The notes under the pieces: generated by a model
Told to the model about the DNA's origin: nothing
Seen by the model: the letters and a program-made list of their open reading frames with translations, nothing else
Database searches by the model: none
NCBI GenBank assembly: GCA_004802725.1
Contig: SGPM01000169.1
Location: 1 to 56,170 of the forward strand
Length of the DNA stretch: 56,170 bases
Direction: 5' to 3'
DNA from: Antrodiella citrinella
Taxonomy: Eukaryota > Basidiomycota > Agaricomycetes > Polyporales > Steccherinaceae
Program-made: the position numbers and the translations under genes
Part shown: piece by piece, positions 22,833-34,405 of the stretch
How positions within the stretch are numbered: position 1 is the first letter of the stretch
How the letters are laid out: each line of letters begins with the position of its first letter

Positions 22833-24495
22833 ATGAAGTCCTCCGTCTTCTTCGTTCAGATCATCAGTATCTTGGGTTTTGTGGCCGCCGCTCCGACACC
22901 AGTAGTAGTGCCGAGGGGTGGGGTATGGGCCGATGAGAGTATCCAGGCAGCAGCTTATCGTGCGTTCTCTTTGAACCCTACGCCTCCTTGATGTAGTAAT
23001 TGACTTGATTCGCAGTCATGACCAATGAGCCTTCGGGGAACAACATCATCGTCGCGTCTCTTGCGTCCAATGGTCAAGTGGTGAGTGTTGGCTCGTGTGT
23101 TTCACTTACAGGCAGGTCCTGATGTTCGCCGTAGACCTTCAAGAGTGCCGTCTCAACGAGAGGGCGCGGTGCTCACGTCACTGGAAACAATGGCCCTGAC
23201 CCGTTGATGTCCCAGGGATCGATCGAGACTTCCGCTACTGGCCAGCTTCTCGCTGCAGTGAATGTGAGTACTCGCATCCTCTTCAACTCGAGCTCCCTGA
23301 CTCACACTCCGATGTCAGGCTGGATCCAGCACTGTTTCCCTCTTTTCCATCAATCCTCAGGACCCCACGATGATCTCTCAGATTGGTGAACCTGTCTCGA
23401 GCGAGGGAGAATTCCCTGTATCTCTTGCTATCAACAAGAAAGGTGACGCCGTCTGCGTATTGAATGCCGGACAGGTCAACGGTGTAAAGTGCGTCCTGAC
23501 CCATCTCACGGAATGAGATTCACAGTCTCAACAATTCGCTAAATTTCAGCTGCTTCGCGGTCGACAAATCTCTCGGTCTCGTCCGCATGAACAACACACT
23601 TCGCTCTCTCAACCTCGTCGCTGACAGCGGGCCTTCGGCGTCCGCCGCACACCACGTCGCTTTCAACGATGCCAACGACCAGCTGATCGCCACCGTCGTC
23701 GGCACACCCGGCTACCTCGCCATCTGGGACATCCAGCAAGACGGCTCGTTGTCCCCGAACTTCACCACCGTCAACCCGCCTTCTGGCGGAGGAGGCCCCT
23801 TCTCGTTGACAGCCGTCCCCGGCACGAACGCTATGGTCTCAGCAGACACAGTCATCGGTGCGGATGTATGGGATCTCGACGGTGTCACTTCGGCTACGAC
23901 CGCGAACCAGACTGCCCCGGGACGGAGTGCGTCTGTGGCGATCAGCGGACAGATGGTCACTTGTTGGTCGACGTTCAGCAACAAGACGGGTAACTTCTAC
24001 TTCGTCGATGCCGGTGCTGCGACCGTCACAGAGGTCAACCTTAGCCAGAACTTGACGGCCACTGTTGTGAATGTGAGTGGAGCGGGTACGAGCGTTCCTG
24101 GCGACTTCATACTGAAGAATTCGGTACTAGCAATACCCTCAAGTGGCTGGATCCGCAACACTTGACGTTTCCATTGCTGCAGTCGGCGGTAACGAGTACG
24201 CACTCTCTGTCCATCTCTTTCGCCGCCTTTTATTGATACCCTTTGTAGATTCATGTATGTCATCGCAGGGAACACCACTTCAGTTGACGTCCTCGATCTG
24301 CGTGCTCCTGGTAACGCCACGAACGTCGGTTCGTTCAACTTTGGTCCGATAGCCACCAGCTCGGGCATCACAGTCAGTAAGTACACTTTCCTGCTAGGTG
24401 TATGCATGCATGCATGAAGAGTCTGAACTGATGTGGTTGTGCGTGCTATAGATGCAGCTAATGTCCAGGGAATGGCGACTTTCGTCAAGGCATGA
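22833..24495 (+). CDS. Secreted lactonase-like seven-bladed beta-propeller
   Basis: Eight exons (22833-22959, 23016-23080, 23135-23263, 23319-23488, 23550-24072, 24131-24195, 24249-24376 and 24452-24495) give 416 residues. A clear signal peptide (MKSSVFFVQIISILGFVAAA) opens it. The body has the propeller pattern of the 3-carboxymuconate-lactonizing-enzyme/6-phosphogluconolactonase family: YLMTNEPSGNNIIVASLAS, GSSTVSLFSINPQDPTMISQ, AAHHVAFNDANDQLIATVVG, GGGGPFSLTAVPGT, and SVDVLDLRAPGNATNVGSF. It ends NVQGMATFVKA. Family members cleave or form lactones; secreted fungal versions have no firmly established substrate, so the reaction is uncertain. Confidence 0.8.
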
Positions 24496-26487
24496 TGAGA
24501 GATCCATATATCTTCCCTTGGTCGCAGACTTCAGAGTCGCTAAGTACTAGAGATGACTCGGTGGGCCTATCTCGCTGTATTTGATCGCCTACAAAAGTGG
24601 CTGCGCTGGCATGTTTATTGTTCATTATTGTACCAGTGTGTTGTACATAGGGTTACTGGAATAGATCGTCGTACGCATACATTCACAAAGAACGAATTGC
24701 GGCGCATATTGAGGATCACTTGAAAGTCCAGGTCTCTTCGCAGGATAACGTCAAATCGCCACCACCAATGACACTTCTCTCTCTGAAAACAAGTAAACAA
24801 CACGACGGATAGCAACTCGATATCAAAAGGATGACATTGGCATATCTACAGACATGCTTGTACTCGTATCAGTCGTATCCCACATACTCAGGAAAGACCC
24901 AAGTACGCGAAGTCCACCTGCTATCGTCGCAGACCAAATACTGCAACCCAAACAGAGAACAGCAAGGTCAGATACTTGCTACGCATCACCATCAAGAAAG
25001 ACAAGAGCTTACCTCGCAGAGAAGTGCAGACATTGCACAGAGGAGATGCCAACAATCTCACGAAGAGATGCAAAATAGTTCCAAAAAATTGGTAGCAGCA
25101 GACAAGGAGTAGTCTGAATCGAGTTACGCATACTGCTCGCCCAAAGAGTCATCCGAAGATAGCCAGTGACGAGGTCAGTGGATGCGTGCCGCGAAGTGCA
25201 CTGAAGGATGCAAAAAGAAGTCTATCAACCACAACGTCAGTCGTCGTCCCCGTGTGCCGACACAGGTCCCTTAATACCGTTCGAAATCAACTGAGACCCG
25301 GCGAGGTCGTGCGCGTCGACGGGCTTGTGAGCCACCCCCAGGTACAGGGGAACGAGCAATGAGGTGACTGGAGTACAATGTGCCTATGTGACGACGTGGC
25401 GTCTGCGGAGGTTGTTCCGCGCGGAAGAGTCTCGTGGCGTTCCTTCCATACGTGCATGGTTTGCACGGAGAGGATTCGACCAATCTCTCTCATCGGCAGC
25501 TGCTGGCGTTGTTTCGCACTGGGGAGGATGGTGTTTCACTCCCAACCGGTTGTGGCGACTCGTTATAGCGTCGAACCTCTGATGACTGACTTGGTTTGTG
25601 CCAGGTGCTCGGGTGTTGACTGATGCATACACCAAATTCAACGGCACGTTGAACATGACGCGCGATCCGACGATGCACGGAACGCGTAAGCGAACGTACA
25701 CCTTAGAGTCGAGGCGCCGCCCCGAAGGACAACACCCCAACCCCCAAAGAACACGATATCATGTGCTATGCACGATACAGTATGGGCCGTGTATGAGGTA
25801 ATGTCTGTAGCCAGCAGACATACCGCGCGCAAGCGCAGAGTGGCACCGGTGGACGACGAACTGAGAGACGAAGTGAAAGAAAGACAAGACGCACCCATTC
25901 TCGCAACGTACTCTCAAACGCATTAGCCCGTCTACTCTCCCCAGGCGAAGCAGGATCGTCGAGCATGATGAGAGGCATGGTGTGGATTGCTGGTGCGTTG
26001 TCTGCGCTGGACTGACAGCGAGGCCCCGCTAGAACCGATTGAAGAGAACACTCAGACCTTAGCCCGCTCGCGAAGAGAGAACGAAAAGTTCTTGTGTGGG
26101 ACGAGCATCGCGGCTTCGAGTCTGCTGCTGTGGTGAAAGAAAGAAATTTAAAAGAGCAGTGACAGCGAATGTATACTAGGCGTCTATGCATTCGGGAGAA
26201 GCCGAAGCTAATCAAGATGGGCCCAGTTGTTCATGGTGCATTCAAGGTAGAAAATGTTCGTATCGACAATATTCCCGAAGGATTGTATTATCTCTGAACT
26301 ACTACTGCTAATGATCCACGCAGCCCGACAGCCTGACGTCGACGCTCCCCACTAGAATCCAGATAGAATCCAGAAGGCACATTGCGGTCGCGAAGCGTTG
26401 TCGAAAAGGCGTAAGAGATTGAGTATTGGATAGAGGCGTATAGAGAAGGAAGCTGCCATAGGTTTCGATAGCACAACAAGAGAGCAG
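24496..26487. other. Gene-poor stretch
   Basis: About 2 kb. On the minus strand an ATG at 25978 opens a 28-codon exon (MPLIMLDDPASPGE..., ending FESTLREW before a GTGCGT donor). A frame at 25384-25740 (VYVRLRVPCIVGSRV and so on) could be its continuation, but I cannot place the acceptor or recognise the protein. I therefore do not call a gene. The rest shows nothing. Confidence 0.3.
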
Positions 26488-27054
26488 TCAACCAGAGGCA
26501 AGACCGGTAAGAGCAGCGAGAGCAAGTTTGATGCGGACCACGAAGTCGTTCAGGCGTTGACGCGTCTTCTCTGTTTGAATATCCAGAATTAGCGACATAA
26601 ATGCGCATATACCGACAAGAAAAGTGGCTCGGGGATTGGAAGGACATCGGCGTACCGATGAGCAGCGACAGCAACTCCGAATGTGATGACATGCCTTGTT
26701 CTTTTTCGGTCTCCAGAAGCCCGTTGATCTCCCTCTCCAGCATGTCTGCAGTACGTTCGCCCTCTTTCGTAGGACGAGCGGATGACCACGCGTGGAACTC
26801 GAGCATGAGTTCTAAGAGCATACTGCTGAGCTCTACACATACACAATCAATTGATATTATGTATCATGCAAAATGCTTAATAGCTCACTTTGTTGAAACT
26901 CATCGTCTCTTTTGGCTTCTGCGTCAAAAGGCTGCACGATGGTGTTGACATGGTTGAAAGTAGGAAAAGGGTGGGCAACTATGTCAGTCGGGGACGACTG
27001 ATTCTCGTTGGTTGTTGGACTGCCAGATCTTGGGCTGCTCGATGGCGTATCCAT
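26488..27054 (-). CDS. Small helical protein of unknown function
   Basis: Three exons (27054-26889, 26832-26656 and 26570-26488) give 141 residues in one frame. The first 45 residues are Ser/Pro-rich (MDTPSSSPRSGSPTTNENQ). The rest is predicted helix: MLLELMLEFHAWSSARPTK, ERTADMLEREINGLLETEKE, and TRQRLNDFVVRIKLALAALT with an amphipathic end. No signal peptide or domain is recognised. Its upstream region contains a 67-base segment also found upstream of the neighbouring F-box pseudogene, which suggests a shared, duplicated promoter. Confidence 0.55.
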
Positions 27055-27150
27055 ATTGGTTGCGATCTTGATATTGGGTGGTTACCGTTAGAGAACGGCG
27101 CCGCCGCGAGTCCGACGAGGGGGTCGGTCGAGGTACAAACATCGACAAAC

Positions 27151-27228
27151 AACGCGTAAACAACGCGTAAACGAAGACAAGCCTCATCTTGTTCTTTTTT
27201 ATAGCGTTAGACCGCCGCTCTCAAGCAC
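27151..27228. repeat. Upstream repeat, copy 1
   Basis: Here AACGCGTAAAC occurs twice in tandem (27151-27161 and 27162-27172), and the segment from 27162 to 27228 matches 29951-30018 (AACGCGTAAACGAA at the left end, CTCTCAAGCAC at the right end, diverged in between). Each copy sits 100-150 bases upstream of a minus-strand gene. Confidence 0.55.
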
Positions 27229-27560
27229 TCAAAATCCCGTCGCTCGAACTGAGATGGGGAGAGGAAACGAGGGGATGTGATGGAAGGAACGCAAGAATGG
27301 GGACAAACGGCGCTGACGCACCCTTGGGTTCTATTCCGAGGCGTACGCAGGACACTGCAATGGTACAAGCTTCAAGAGGTCAACTACGGAGCTAGCGTAG
27401 TAGAAGAAACAGGAAAATAAAATAAAAGAACATGAAGAGATGATGGGGGGGAGAGAAAATTTAAGCATAGAGGTGTGCGAGTGGCAGCGTTGCGAACGGT
27501 GAGTGAGGACGAGCAAAAGAACATCCCCCCAATCGTCGCAGAACCATATACGAGTATACC

Positions 27561-27583
27561 GAGAACGAGAACGAGAACGAGAC
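27561..27583. repeat. Hexanucleotide microsatellite
   Basis: Just under four copies of GAGAAC. No coding function is seen. Confidence 0.6.
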
Positions 27584-28022
27584 AAGAAAGAGAAAGGAAA
27601 TTGCCACAAAGGCAGAAAGGGAACACGTGTCCGTCGTGGCTCTTGGACCCACCACCAATGCGCTGATAAGTTCATAAGTTCAATAACCGTATGAGCCAGT
27701 GCAGTGTATTGTCAGACAACAAAAAATATGAATCGCAGACGAAACGCTCTAAGGCCCGGAAATATCACGGTGTCATTCATGATCATGCAAGACACAAATG
27801 TGTGCCAGTGTCCAAAATTATCAGATAACATTGGCAGTCCATCGACTCGATCACAGAGTAGTCAGCCGTATCTCCGGGTGGAAAATAGCATTCGTCGGCA
27901 ACACCTATCATGGTTAGAAGCAAAGCTGACATCAAAGGCTGAAAAGACGGGTTGACCTTGAGGTATTATGTTCTAAGATCCTAGTGCGAAGATTTACGCC
28001 GGTTGGACATCTCCAGAGGGAT

Positions 28023-29819
28023 TCATCTTGCTTCCACACTCGTAGAAGGGAGTTGAGGCTCGGCATCGTCGATACCGATATGCAGAGGTTTGCAGTCCCG
28101 ACGGGATTGCACACATTGCTTGATCGCGGTACTAATCGTCGTGTTGTCCCTGGTAGAGTCCGACATACCTTGGAAATAAAGTTTGCGGAGAAGAGGTAAT
28201 GGTTGTGGTCCGTGAGACAACGCCCCGAGGACATCGACGATAACCTGTGTGATCATGATTGACTGAGCAACCTGCTGTTCGTAGGAGTCGTATTCATCCT
28301 CGACTACGGCCTGAATCACGAGGTGCTTGATGTTTGGAGCCTTGACATGCAACACATCAAAAAGTGTGCGCCACTCGGCGGCGCTGATTTTGAACTCGTC
28401 GAAACAGAGGCAAATGCCAAGGCTCCGCAAGGACTGCAAGCATGGAAATGAGCCCATGAATAACATCATTATGTGGGATGTTGCTTGAATACGACTGTCT
28501 GACTCCTCGGCGTCCTCGCTATCTGGAAGGGTGATTTGGAAAATTGGATTTGACATGATATCAGCCGATTTCGGGGGCGTCAGGCTTGCCTTGGTCCATC
28601 CTCGCACCCCAAATCCGTCCACATTCGCGAAATCCAAATGCCTCATGTCGCGGAAGATGTTGAGATGAACCGAGGACAAACTGAGGTATCGCTGGTTAGA
28701 TAGGTGGATCGGCTGTATGGATTCGTGTAAAATAGTCAGGGAGATTTGCGTTGTAGACGGCATTATGAGGTTCTCTAGCAGGGAATCCAGCGCGAGAGTG
28801 AGGTCTTCGGATGCGTAATGGATGTAATGGAATAGGCGAAGACGCGATAGCTTTGATTTCTCCCGTAGATGTGTCCTCGCTGTCCGGATAGGGCCCTATT
28901 CTGTCTAGAAGCAAGTCTTCTAAAAGGGAGCAGTTACGGAGAGTGCGGAGAAGTTCCGCCACTTCTGGCGCGAATGCTTCACTGATTTCGGAGAGGTGGA
29001 GTGTCCGGAGGTGAGCAGAGAAGAGAGGAGAATCGTGGGTGCCTATCGACACTCCCCGAAACTTCAGCGTATGCAGTGGGCATCGAGCATCCTCGAGAAA
29101 CAATAGTGCAACGTCGTGTGTTGAGTAAAACTCTTGTACAGTGAAATTCTCCGGCTGTAACGACAACCGTAGGGACCCAAGATTGCTAGGAAGCGCTAAG
29201 AACGAGTGATCAAACCCAGACCAGACCCTGAAGAGGTTCTCCATTGTGAGTCCAGGGGCTTTGACCTCTATAGCTTGGATGCGAAGATTATGGGGATGTA
29301 AAAAGACGTTGGACATGAAGGACACGCGATCCCGGCGCTCGATGGTCCACATCACCGTGAGTGGCAAGTGCGTACCAGAACGCTCCAGGCAGGCGGCTGC
29401 GAAATGCTGGTTGTGAATGCTCACTTCCGTCCATAGGGAGGGGTACTGCAGAGCGAGGTGCCTCCAGTGATGGCACACATGCGTGAGACGTAATCACTGC
29501 CAGCGAGGACCTGGAGACCACATCTGCGCGGTGTCGGCGAATATTTTGAGCAGCAGCTCATTGGGAAGCTTGTACACCGGCAGGCTTTAGTTCAGTGTGA
29601 TGTGGATAGCCACGGCTCTGATGTTTGCAGCCTTTGACTCAGCACGTAGCTTTCCCCGTTCTTCAGCTGTCAGGTGGCGAGGGAAGTAGCTTGGCGACAG
29701 CGCAGCTACGGCACTGTCCACTTCCTCGGATGTGATTTGAATCAGGTCGGAAGCGAGCTCCTGCAATATACTTATAGACTCTAGATTTTGATAAGACATG
29801 CAAAATAGACACTCACCAT
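28023..29819 (-). pseudogene. F-box protein, pseudogene paralogous to the neighbour
   Basis: It aligns along its whole length with the intact F-box gene at 30301-32086, including the start: an ATG at 29819-29817 followed at once by an intron (29816-29761) and an exon beginning GAG CTC. Shared blocks include VCHHWRHLALQ, PSLWTEV, ACLERSGTHLPL, CPLHTLK, and ISAAEW.TLFDVLHVKAP. The frame is interrupted by TAA at 29589-29587, where the paralogue has CAA (Gln45), by TGA at 29496-29494, and by a one-base shift near 28850, after which the reading continues to 28023. Three independent lesions make it a pseudogene. Confidence 0.85.
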
Positions 29820-30300
29820 TTCTCCGAGTCTTGGACGTTCAATTCTGAGATTCAAGCCTCCTGCGACTCAGACAAAGAAAATTTCGGAAATCGCCGTGAT
29901 CATTTATCGATATTTAATATTTATCCCTCAGCGTTTAGCGCTTAGCATTCAACGCGTAAACGAAAGCAAGTCTCGTCTCATACTTCTCCGGCTGCGTTGA
30001 AAAACGGCTCTCAAGCACATTGAGAAAGTCCAATAGCTACATATTAATGGCGAAGCTTGGATCACAAGAGTCAGAGCATACGCTCGCTAACAAGTTCTAA
30101 GGTCTGCGGATGTCACGGTATGCGCCGGTCAAGATTGAAATTCGTGCCAGTGTCCAAGCAAGTAAGAAAGTTGAAGAGAATCAGTCGTATCTGGACGAAC
30201 TGAAACATAAGTGAGTGGCTGAGACAATAAATACCGACGACACCGAACTTGACCACATACCTTGAAGAGTTTGTGTTAGAGCAGTCTACGAGATGTCCTG
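29820..30300. other. Spacer between the F-box copies
   Basis: It holds the promoter side of the pseudogene, including the upstream repeat at 29951-30018, and the 3' flank of the intact paralogue. No gene is seen. Confidence 0.5.
29951..30018. repeat. Upstream repeat, copy 2
   Basis: It matches 27162-27228 in the same orientation, starting AACGCGTAAACGAA and ending CTCTCAAGCAC. It lies upstream of the F-box pseudogene start. Confidence 0.55.
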
Positions 30301-32086
30301 TCAAGAGGTAGGCTTGACTTCATACTCGTACAAAGGGAGTTGAGATTCGAAACCGTTGATGACAACGTGCAGCGGTCCATGGTGCCGACGGGACTGAGCA
30401 CAGTTATCTATCGCGGTAATAATCTCCAAGACGTCCCTGATCGAGTCCGGCACATCGTGCACATTGATCTTCTGCAGAAGAGGTAGTGGCTGTCTCTCGT
30501 CAGACAACATCTGGAGAACATCGACGATTACCTGGATGATCGTGGCTGCCTGGGTGGTACTGTGCTCGAGGGCCCAGTCGCGACGGAGGTTGGCTTTGAT
30601 CGTGAGCTGCCTAAGGCTGGGAGCTTTCACGTGCAACACGTCAAATAGCTTGGCCCATTCAGCAGCGCTGATTTCGAAGTCGTCGAATGAAAGACTGAGG
30701 CAAAGGGTTCGCAAGACGGGTGAGAATGGGAACGACTCCATGAATAATACCAGTACGGAGGAAGTTATTTCGATATTTTCCCCGTCCTCATCCGGGAGGG
30801 CGAACTGGAAGATTGGAGCTGACGAGATACCAGACGAGGTTGGAGGATCCTGCTCGCCCACATTGAGCGTGGTCGTGTTCCATCCGCGCACATAAAATCC
30901 GTCCACATTCTGGAACTCCACATTTGTTATGTCGTGGAAGACATGAAGATGAGCCGAGGTCAAGTGGAGGTACCGCTGGATAGATGCATTGATTGGCTCT
31001 GGATCAACCTCATCTTGGTCATGGTCATTCAGAACATCCAGTGCAATATGTGTTGTATGTGGCATCACGAGCTCCGCGAGTAGGGATCCTAGACCGGAGG
31101 CAAGTGATGGAGAAGCATAATGGCGGTAGTGGAAGGTGTGAAGATGCGATAACTGTGTTTCCTCCACGAGCGTATCGTCATCAGACTCCTGTCTGTCCGG
31201 AACGGGCCCCATTCTATCTAGAGATAGGTCTTCCAAGAATGTGCAGTTCCTGAGAGCTCGGAGCAACCTGCTCACAGAGGGCGAGTAGGTCGCACCAATT
31301 TCGGAGATGTGGAGTGTCCGGAGATGAGATGAGAAGAGGGAAGAGCTGTATGAGATCGACACGCCCCGGAGCTTCAAGGTATGCAGAGGACATTGAGCAT
31401 CGTCGAGGCAGTCTACGTCAACTCCGCAAGTTGAGTACGATTCGGCGTTGTCGTCCGACCGCAGTGACAACTGCAGGGATACAAGATTGTGGGGGAGCGC
31501 CAGGGTAGTCTCACTGTCGTCATCATCGAAGAACCTGAAGAGCTTCTCTAACGTGAGAAGATCAGCTTCGACCGTAATGCTCCGAATGCGAAGGTTATGG
31601 GGATACACAAAGACGTCGGATATGAAGGAGTCGTCGTCCCAATGCGCAGTGGTCCACCTCACCGAGAGTGGTAAATGTGTGCCTGAACGTTCCAAACAGG
31701 CTTCTAGGAAATCCTGGTTATGAATGTTCACTTCCGTCCAAAGAGAAGGAGATTGTAGAGCGAGATGTCTCCAGTGATGGCACACATGCGTGAGGCGTAT
31801 CCATCGACTTGGATTATCATCATGTGGCGACCACGTTTGCGCGGCGTCGATAAATATCTTGAGCAATACCTCGTTAGATAGTTTGTTCACCAGTAAACCT
31901 TGGTTCAGGGAAAATGCAGCTCTAGAAGCTTCAGCTTTGGACTTGAGACGTAGCTGTTTTCGTTCTTCAGCAGTCATCTTGCGAGGGCGTCCTGGTCGTC
32001 CTGACGACAACGCAGCATTGGAAGAGAGCTCCTGTACAATATAAACTCTAGGGTCGAAGGAGATATGCAAAGTTGGCACTCACCAT
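30301..32086 (-). CDS. F-box protein
   Basis: The preferred model is a start codon exon of just ATG (32086-32084), an intron 32083-32032, and one long exon 32031-30301, giving 577 residues. An alternative ATG at 32079 reads straight through the intron. The pseudogene copy has the same ATG|GTGAGT...CAG|GAGCTC layout, which favours the first model. The F-box lies at about 50-105 (NKLSNEVLLKIF, then THVCHHWRHLALQSPSLWTE), followed by a long leucine-rich region. Near the N-terminus GRPGRPRK (12-19) resembles an AT-hook. F-box proteins bring substrates to SCF ubiquitin ligases; the substrate is unknown. Confidence 0.8.
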
Positions 32087-32302
32087 GGTCCAACCTTGGA
32101 CGTTTGAACGTTCGTCACGGTGAACAAGTTCAAGGTTGAGTCCAACACGAATGGTTCGGAGACCGCCATGATCGGAGTTTCTCTCTCAGCGTTTATAATT
32201 TTTGCTGATCGCACGAGGCTACCTACCTCACTCCTCTCCGTCAACGTTAACGTTACCATTTCGTACTTCTATTCAGACCTCTCTGTGCTCAAAATCACTT
32301 GA
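32087..32302. promoter_or_regulatory. Divergent promoter region
   Basis: Only 216 bases separate the starts of the F-box gene (minus) and the 442-residue gene A (plus), so both promoters must share it. No TATA box stands out clearly; AGCGTTTATAATTT occurs near 32189. Confidence 0.5.
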
Positions 32303-33882
32303 ATGCCTCCTAAAGCGCGTCGTGCGCCTTTACCGCGGGATCCAAACTCTAGGTTCTGGCTGCAAGTCGGAGTCGAGCTGGTAAGAATACCTCGCCCTAA
32401 GACGCGCCTTGTAAGTCTGCTTTTGTCTCGTCGGTGAAAGGGGAAAGAGTATCTGAGGAAGACTTGTCATGCTGGAGCTTGCATTTAGGCACGCTTGGAG
32501 GTGGTTTGGCCGCATCATAAAAGACCATGAAGTGTACTTCCGCGCAACTTACGTAGTTAGTAAGTCCCCAGACGGGCGTTCTATCAAACTGCAAGAAGTG
32601 CTTTTGACAGACGAAATATGGGGTACCCTCATCAACTCTGTGTTCGGTCTGTACTTGACGATGAGACCGATGGGAACGCCAGGTCCAGCGATGCTTCCGG
32701 CAGGTAAGTCAATGTCAGTGCGTGAACTTACAGGTATCAATGAATACTCATGGCCATCACACGTCTCTCTTCGTCCTGAGCAGTAACACGGTCCATCACG
32801 TTGAACGTCTGGCATTTGGATGGGGACTCAGCTCATCTGGAGGTGACATGCTCTCCGATGACGCTGTGGCGCGACATCGTCCACATATTCTGCGACCATT
32901 ATCCGGAGCTGTGCACTATTCCCGAAAAGACGCACGCCCTGTGGTGGACGCAAACCGAAGAATTGGACTTATATCGCCATGTCGGAGAATATGTGGTGGA
33001 TTCGGATGGCCCTGAAAACATATACATTACGCCAAAACAACCCGAGGAAAAGGAACCCAAGGACAAACCCGTACTATACGTTTGGGTTGCTGCTCAAGTC
33101 CAAACCGTGCATGTCGACGTCACGCTCATCCCCGGGTTTGCATTCTCTGCCATGGCTCCTGGCGCAGCGATTGTACCCGCGCACCTGGCCGCCGGACTGG
33201 GAGAAAGGGTCGTTTGGAAAGTCGTTGTACGGAACACTCGCAGGATGCTCGATATGGAGACCGGGCTTGAGCAGACAGCACTTTCCTGGCAAATTCGGTG
33301 AGAAGTTTGTTTTTGAGGAGTCTGTCTACTTGATCTTATCCCACTCAGAGCGAAACAGTCATCTCTCTTAGGGACAACTATCATACCGGCATCGGACATT
33401 CTCAATGCCAACTTGAACAACAAAAATGCCGTGGTGGTTCCTGTGGCCGAAATCATTGCGTATCTGAACTCGAGCATGAAAACGCTCGGTGTTCCCGTTG
33501 AAGCTCGAACGTCACTTCTCAGGTACGTCAAGAATAATGTGCGAGGATTGTATGTACGCCGCTTATCCATACCAGGCTTTGGATCCCCACTTTCATACGA
33601 TATGAGTACATTGCCCTGCGTTTCTTGCCACAGAAACTATACGGACAAGCAGTGTTCTTAACAGTGAGACCCAAACCGAACCTCATTATCCGCATCTTCA
33701 TGCTGTTCAGAGGCCTCTCAGGAGAGGACATCAAGTCCTGGCCGCTGGCACAGAAACGTTTACAAGATCCCGTCACTCGTTGGCAGAAAGAAGTCGGTGT
33801 GTCGCAAGCGGACATCGATCGGCTGGAGGACAAGACTATATTTCGCATTCTCGAATGCAATGGCTTGGAAGTCCTTGGTTGA
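32303..33882 (+). CDS. Conserved protein of unknown function, paralogue A
   Basis: Five exons (32303-32410, 32478-32703, 32784-33297, 33349-33522 and 33576-33882) give 442 residues. The paralogue at 36503-38059 is also 442 residues with the same exon count. Shared landmarks are PRPKT near the end of exon 1, EVYF in exon 2, KPVLYVW in exon 3, FAFSAMAPGAAIVPA, EARTSLL, EYIALRFLPQ, IIRIFMLFRG and SWPLA. The second junction is the least certain: the acceptor CTGGAG was chosen because it keeps frame and matches paralogue B. No signal peptide or membrane span is seen. The fold resembles nothing I can name; I do not assign a function. Confidence 0.75.
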
Positions 33883-34405
33883 TCGTAATGTCCTTGTCAT
33901 TTCTCTCGGGGCGACTCGTCATGATGTTTCTGGACTGCTTGCATTTCACGCTTTTGCTTTTATTGCTGTCGCTTGTCATTATACCACGTTTCACGCCGTT
34001 TGTATATATACCACCATCGTCTCTGTGCTGTCACCGATACAATTCCTACTTCATCTCATCATCGCTCCATTTTCTACAAGGACTCTGGATTTCATTCGTG
34101 TACAAACTTTCTGCATCGCTGTCTTCCGTTTCATGTAATCGTTAGATCCGTCGCACGCTACCCACTTTGTTATACGTTTAGAATAGAATGGTTAACGGAA
34201 ACGACCTTCAGAAATGATATAAAAACAGCGAGAGTGTATATATACGATAGAAACAACGAGTCCGTTTGGTGGGTGAGTTCTTGACGATGCGTAACAGTGA
34301 CTAAAAATGCTGAAAAGCGCAGACAGAAATGTGTGGAAGGAGGAACAATAAGTGCCCAATCCAAAAAGGTGCCTCCGCAGAAGAAAACGAGCGCCATATA
34401 CATGC
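33883..34405. other. Convergent spacer
   Basis: It lies between the stops of paralogue A and the RUD3-like gene. Both 3' ends are expected here. No other structure is seen. Confidence 0.5.

Larger units (their letters stand above)
27055..28022. other. Spacer between the small helical gene and the F-box pseudogene
   Basis: It contains the promoter side of the small helical gene (with the repeat at 27151-27228), a short GAGAAC microsatellite, and the 3' flank of the F-box pseudogene. No gene is supported. Confidence 0.45.

Noticed and set aside
25976..26215. Possible gene starting MPLIMLDDPASPGE
   Set aside because: No acceptor or second exon could be joined and no family recognised; noted only as a possibility.
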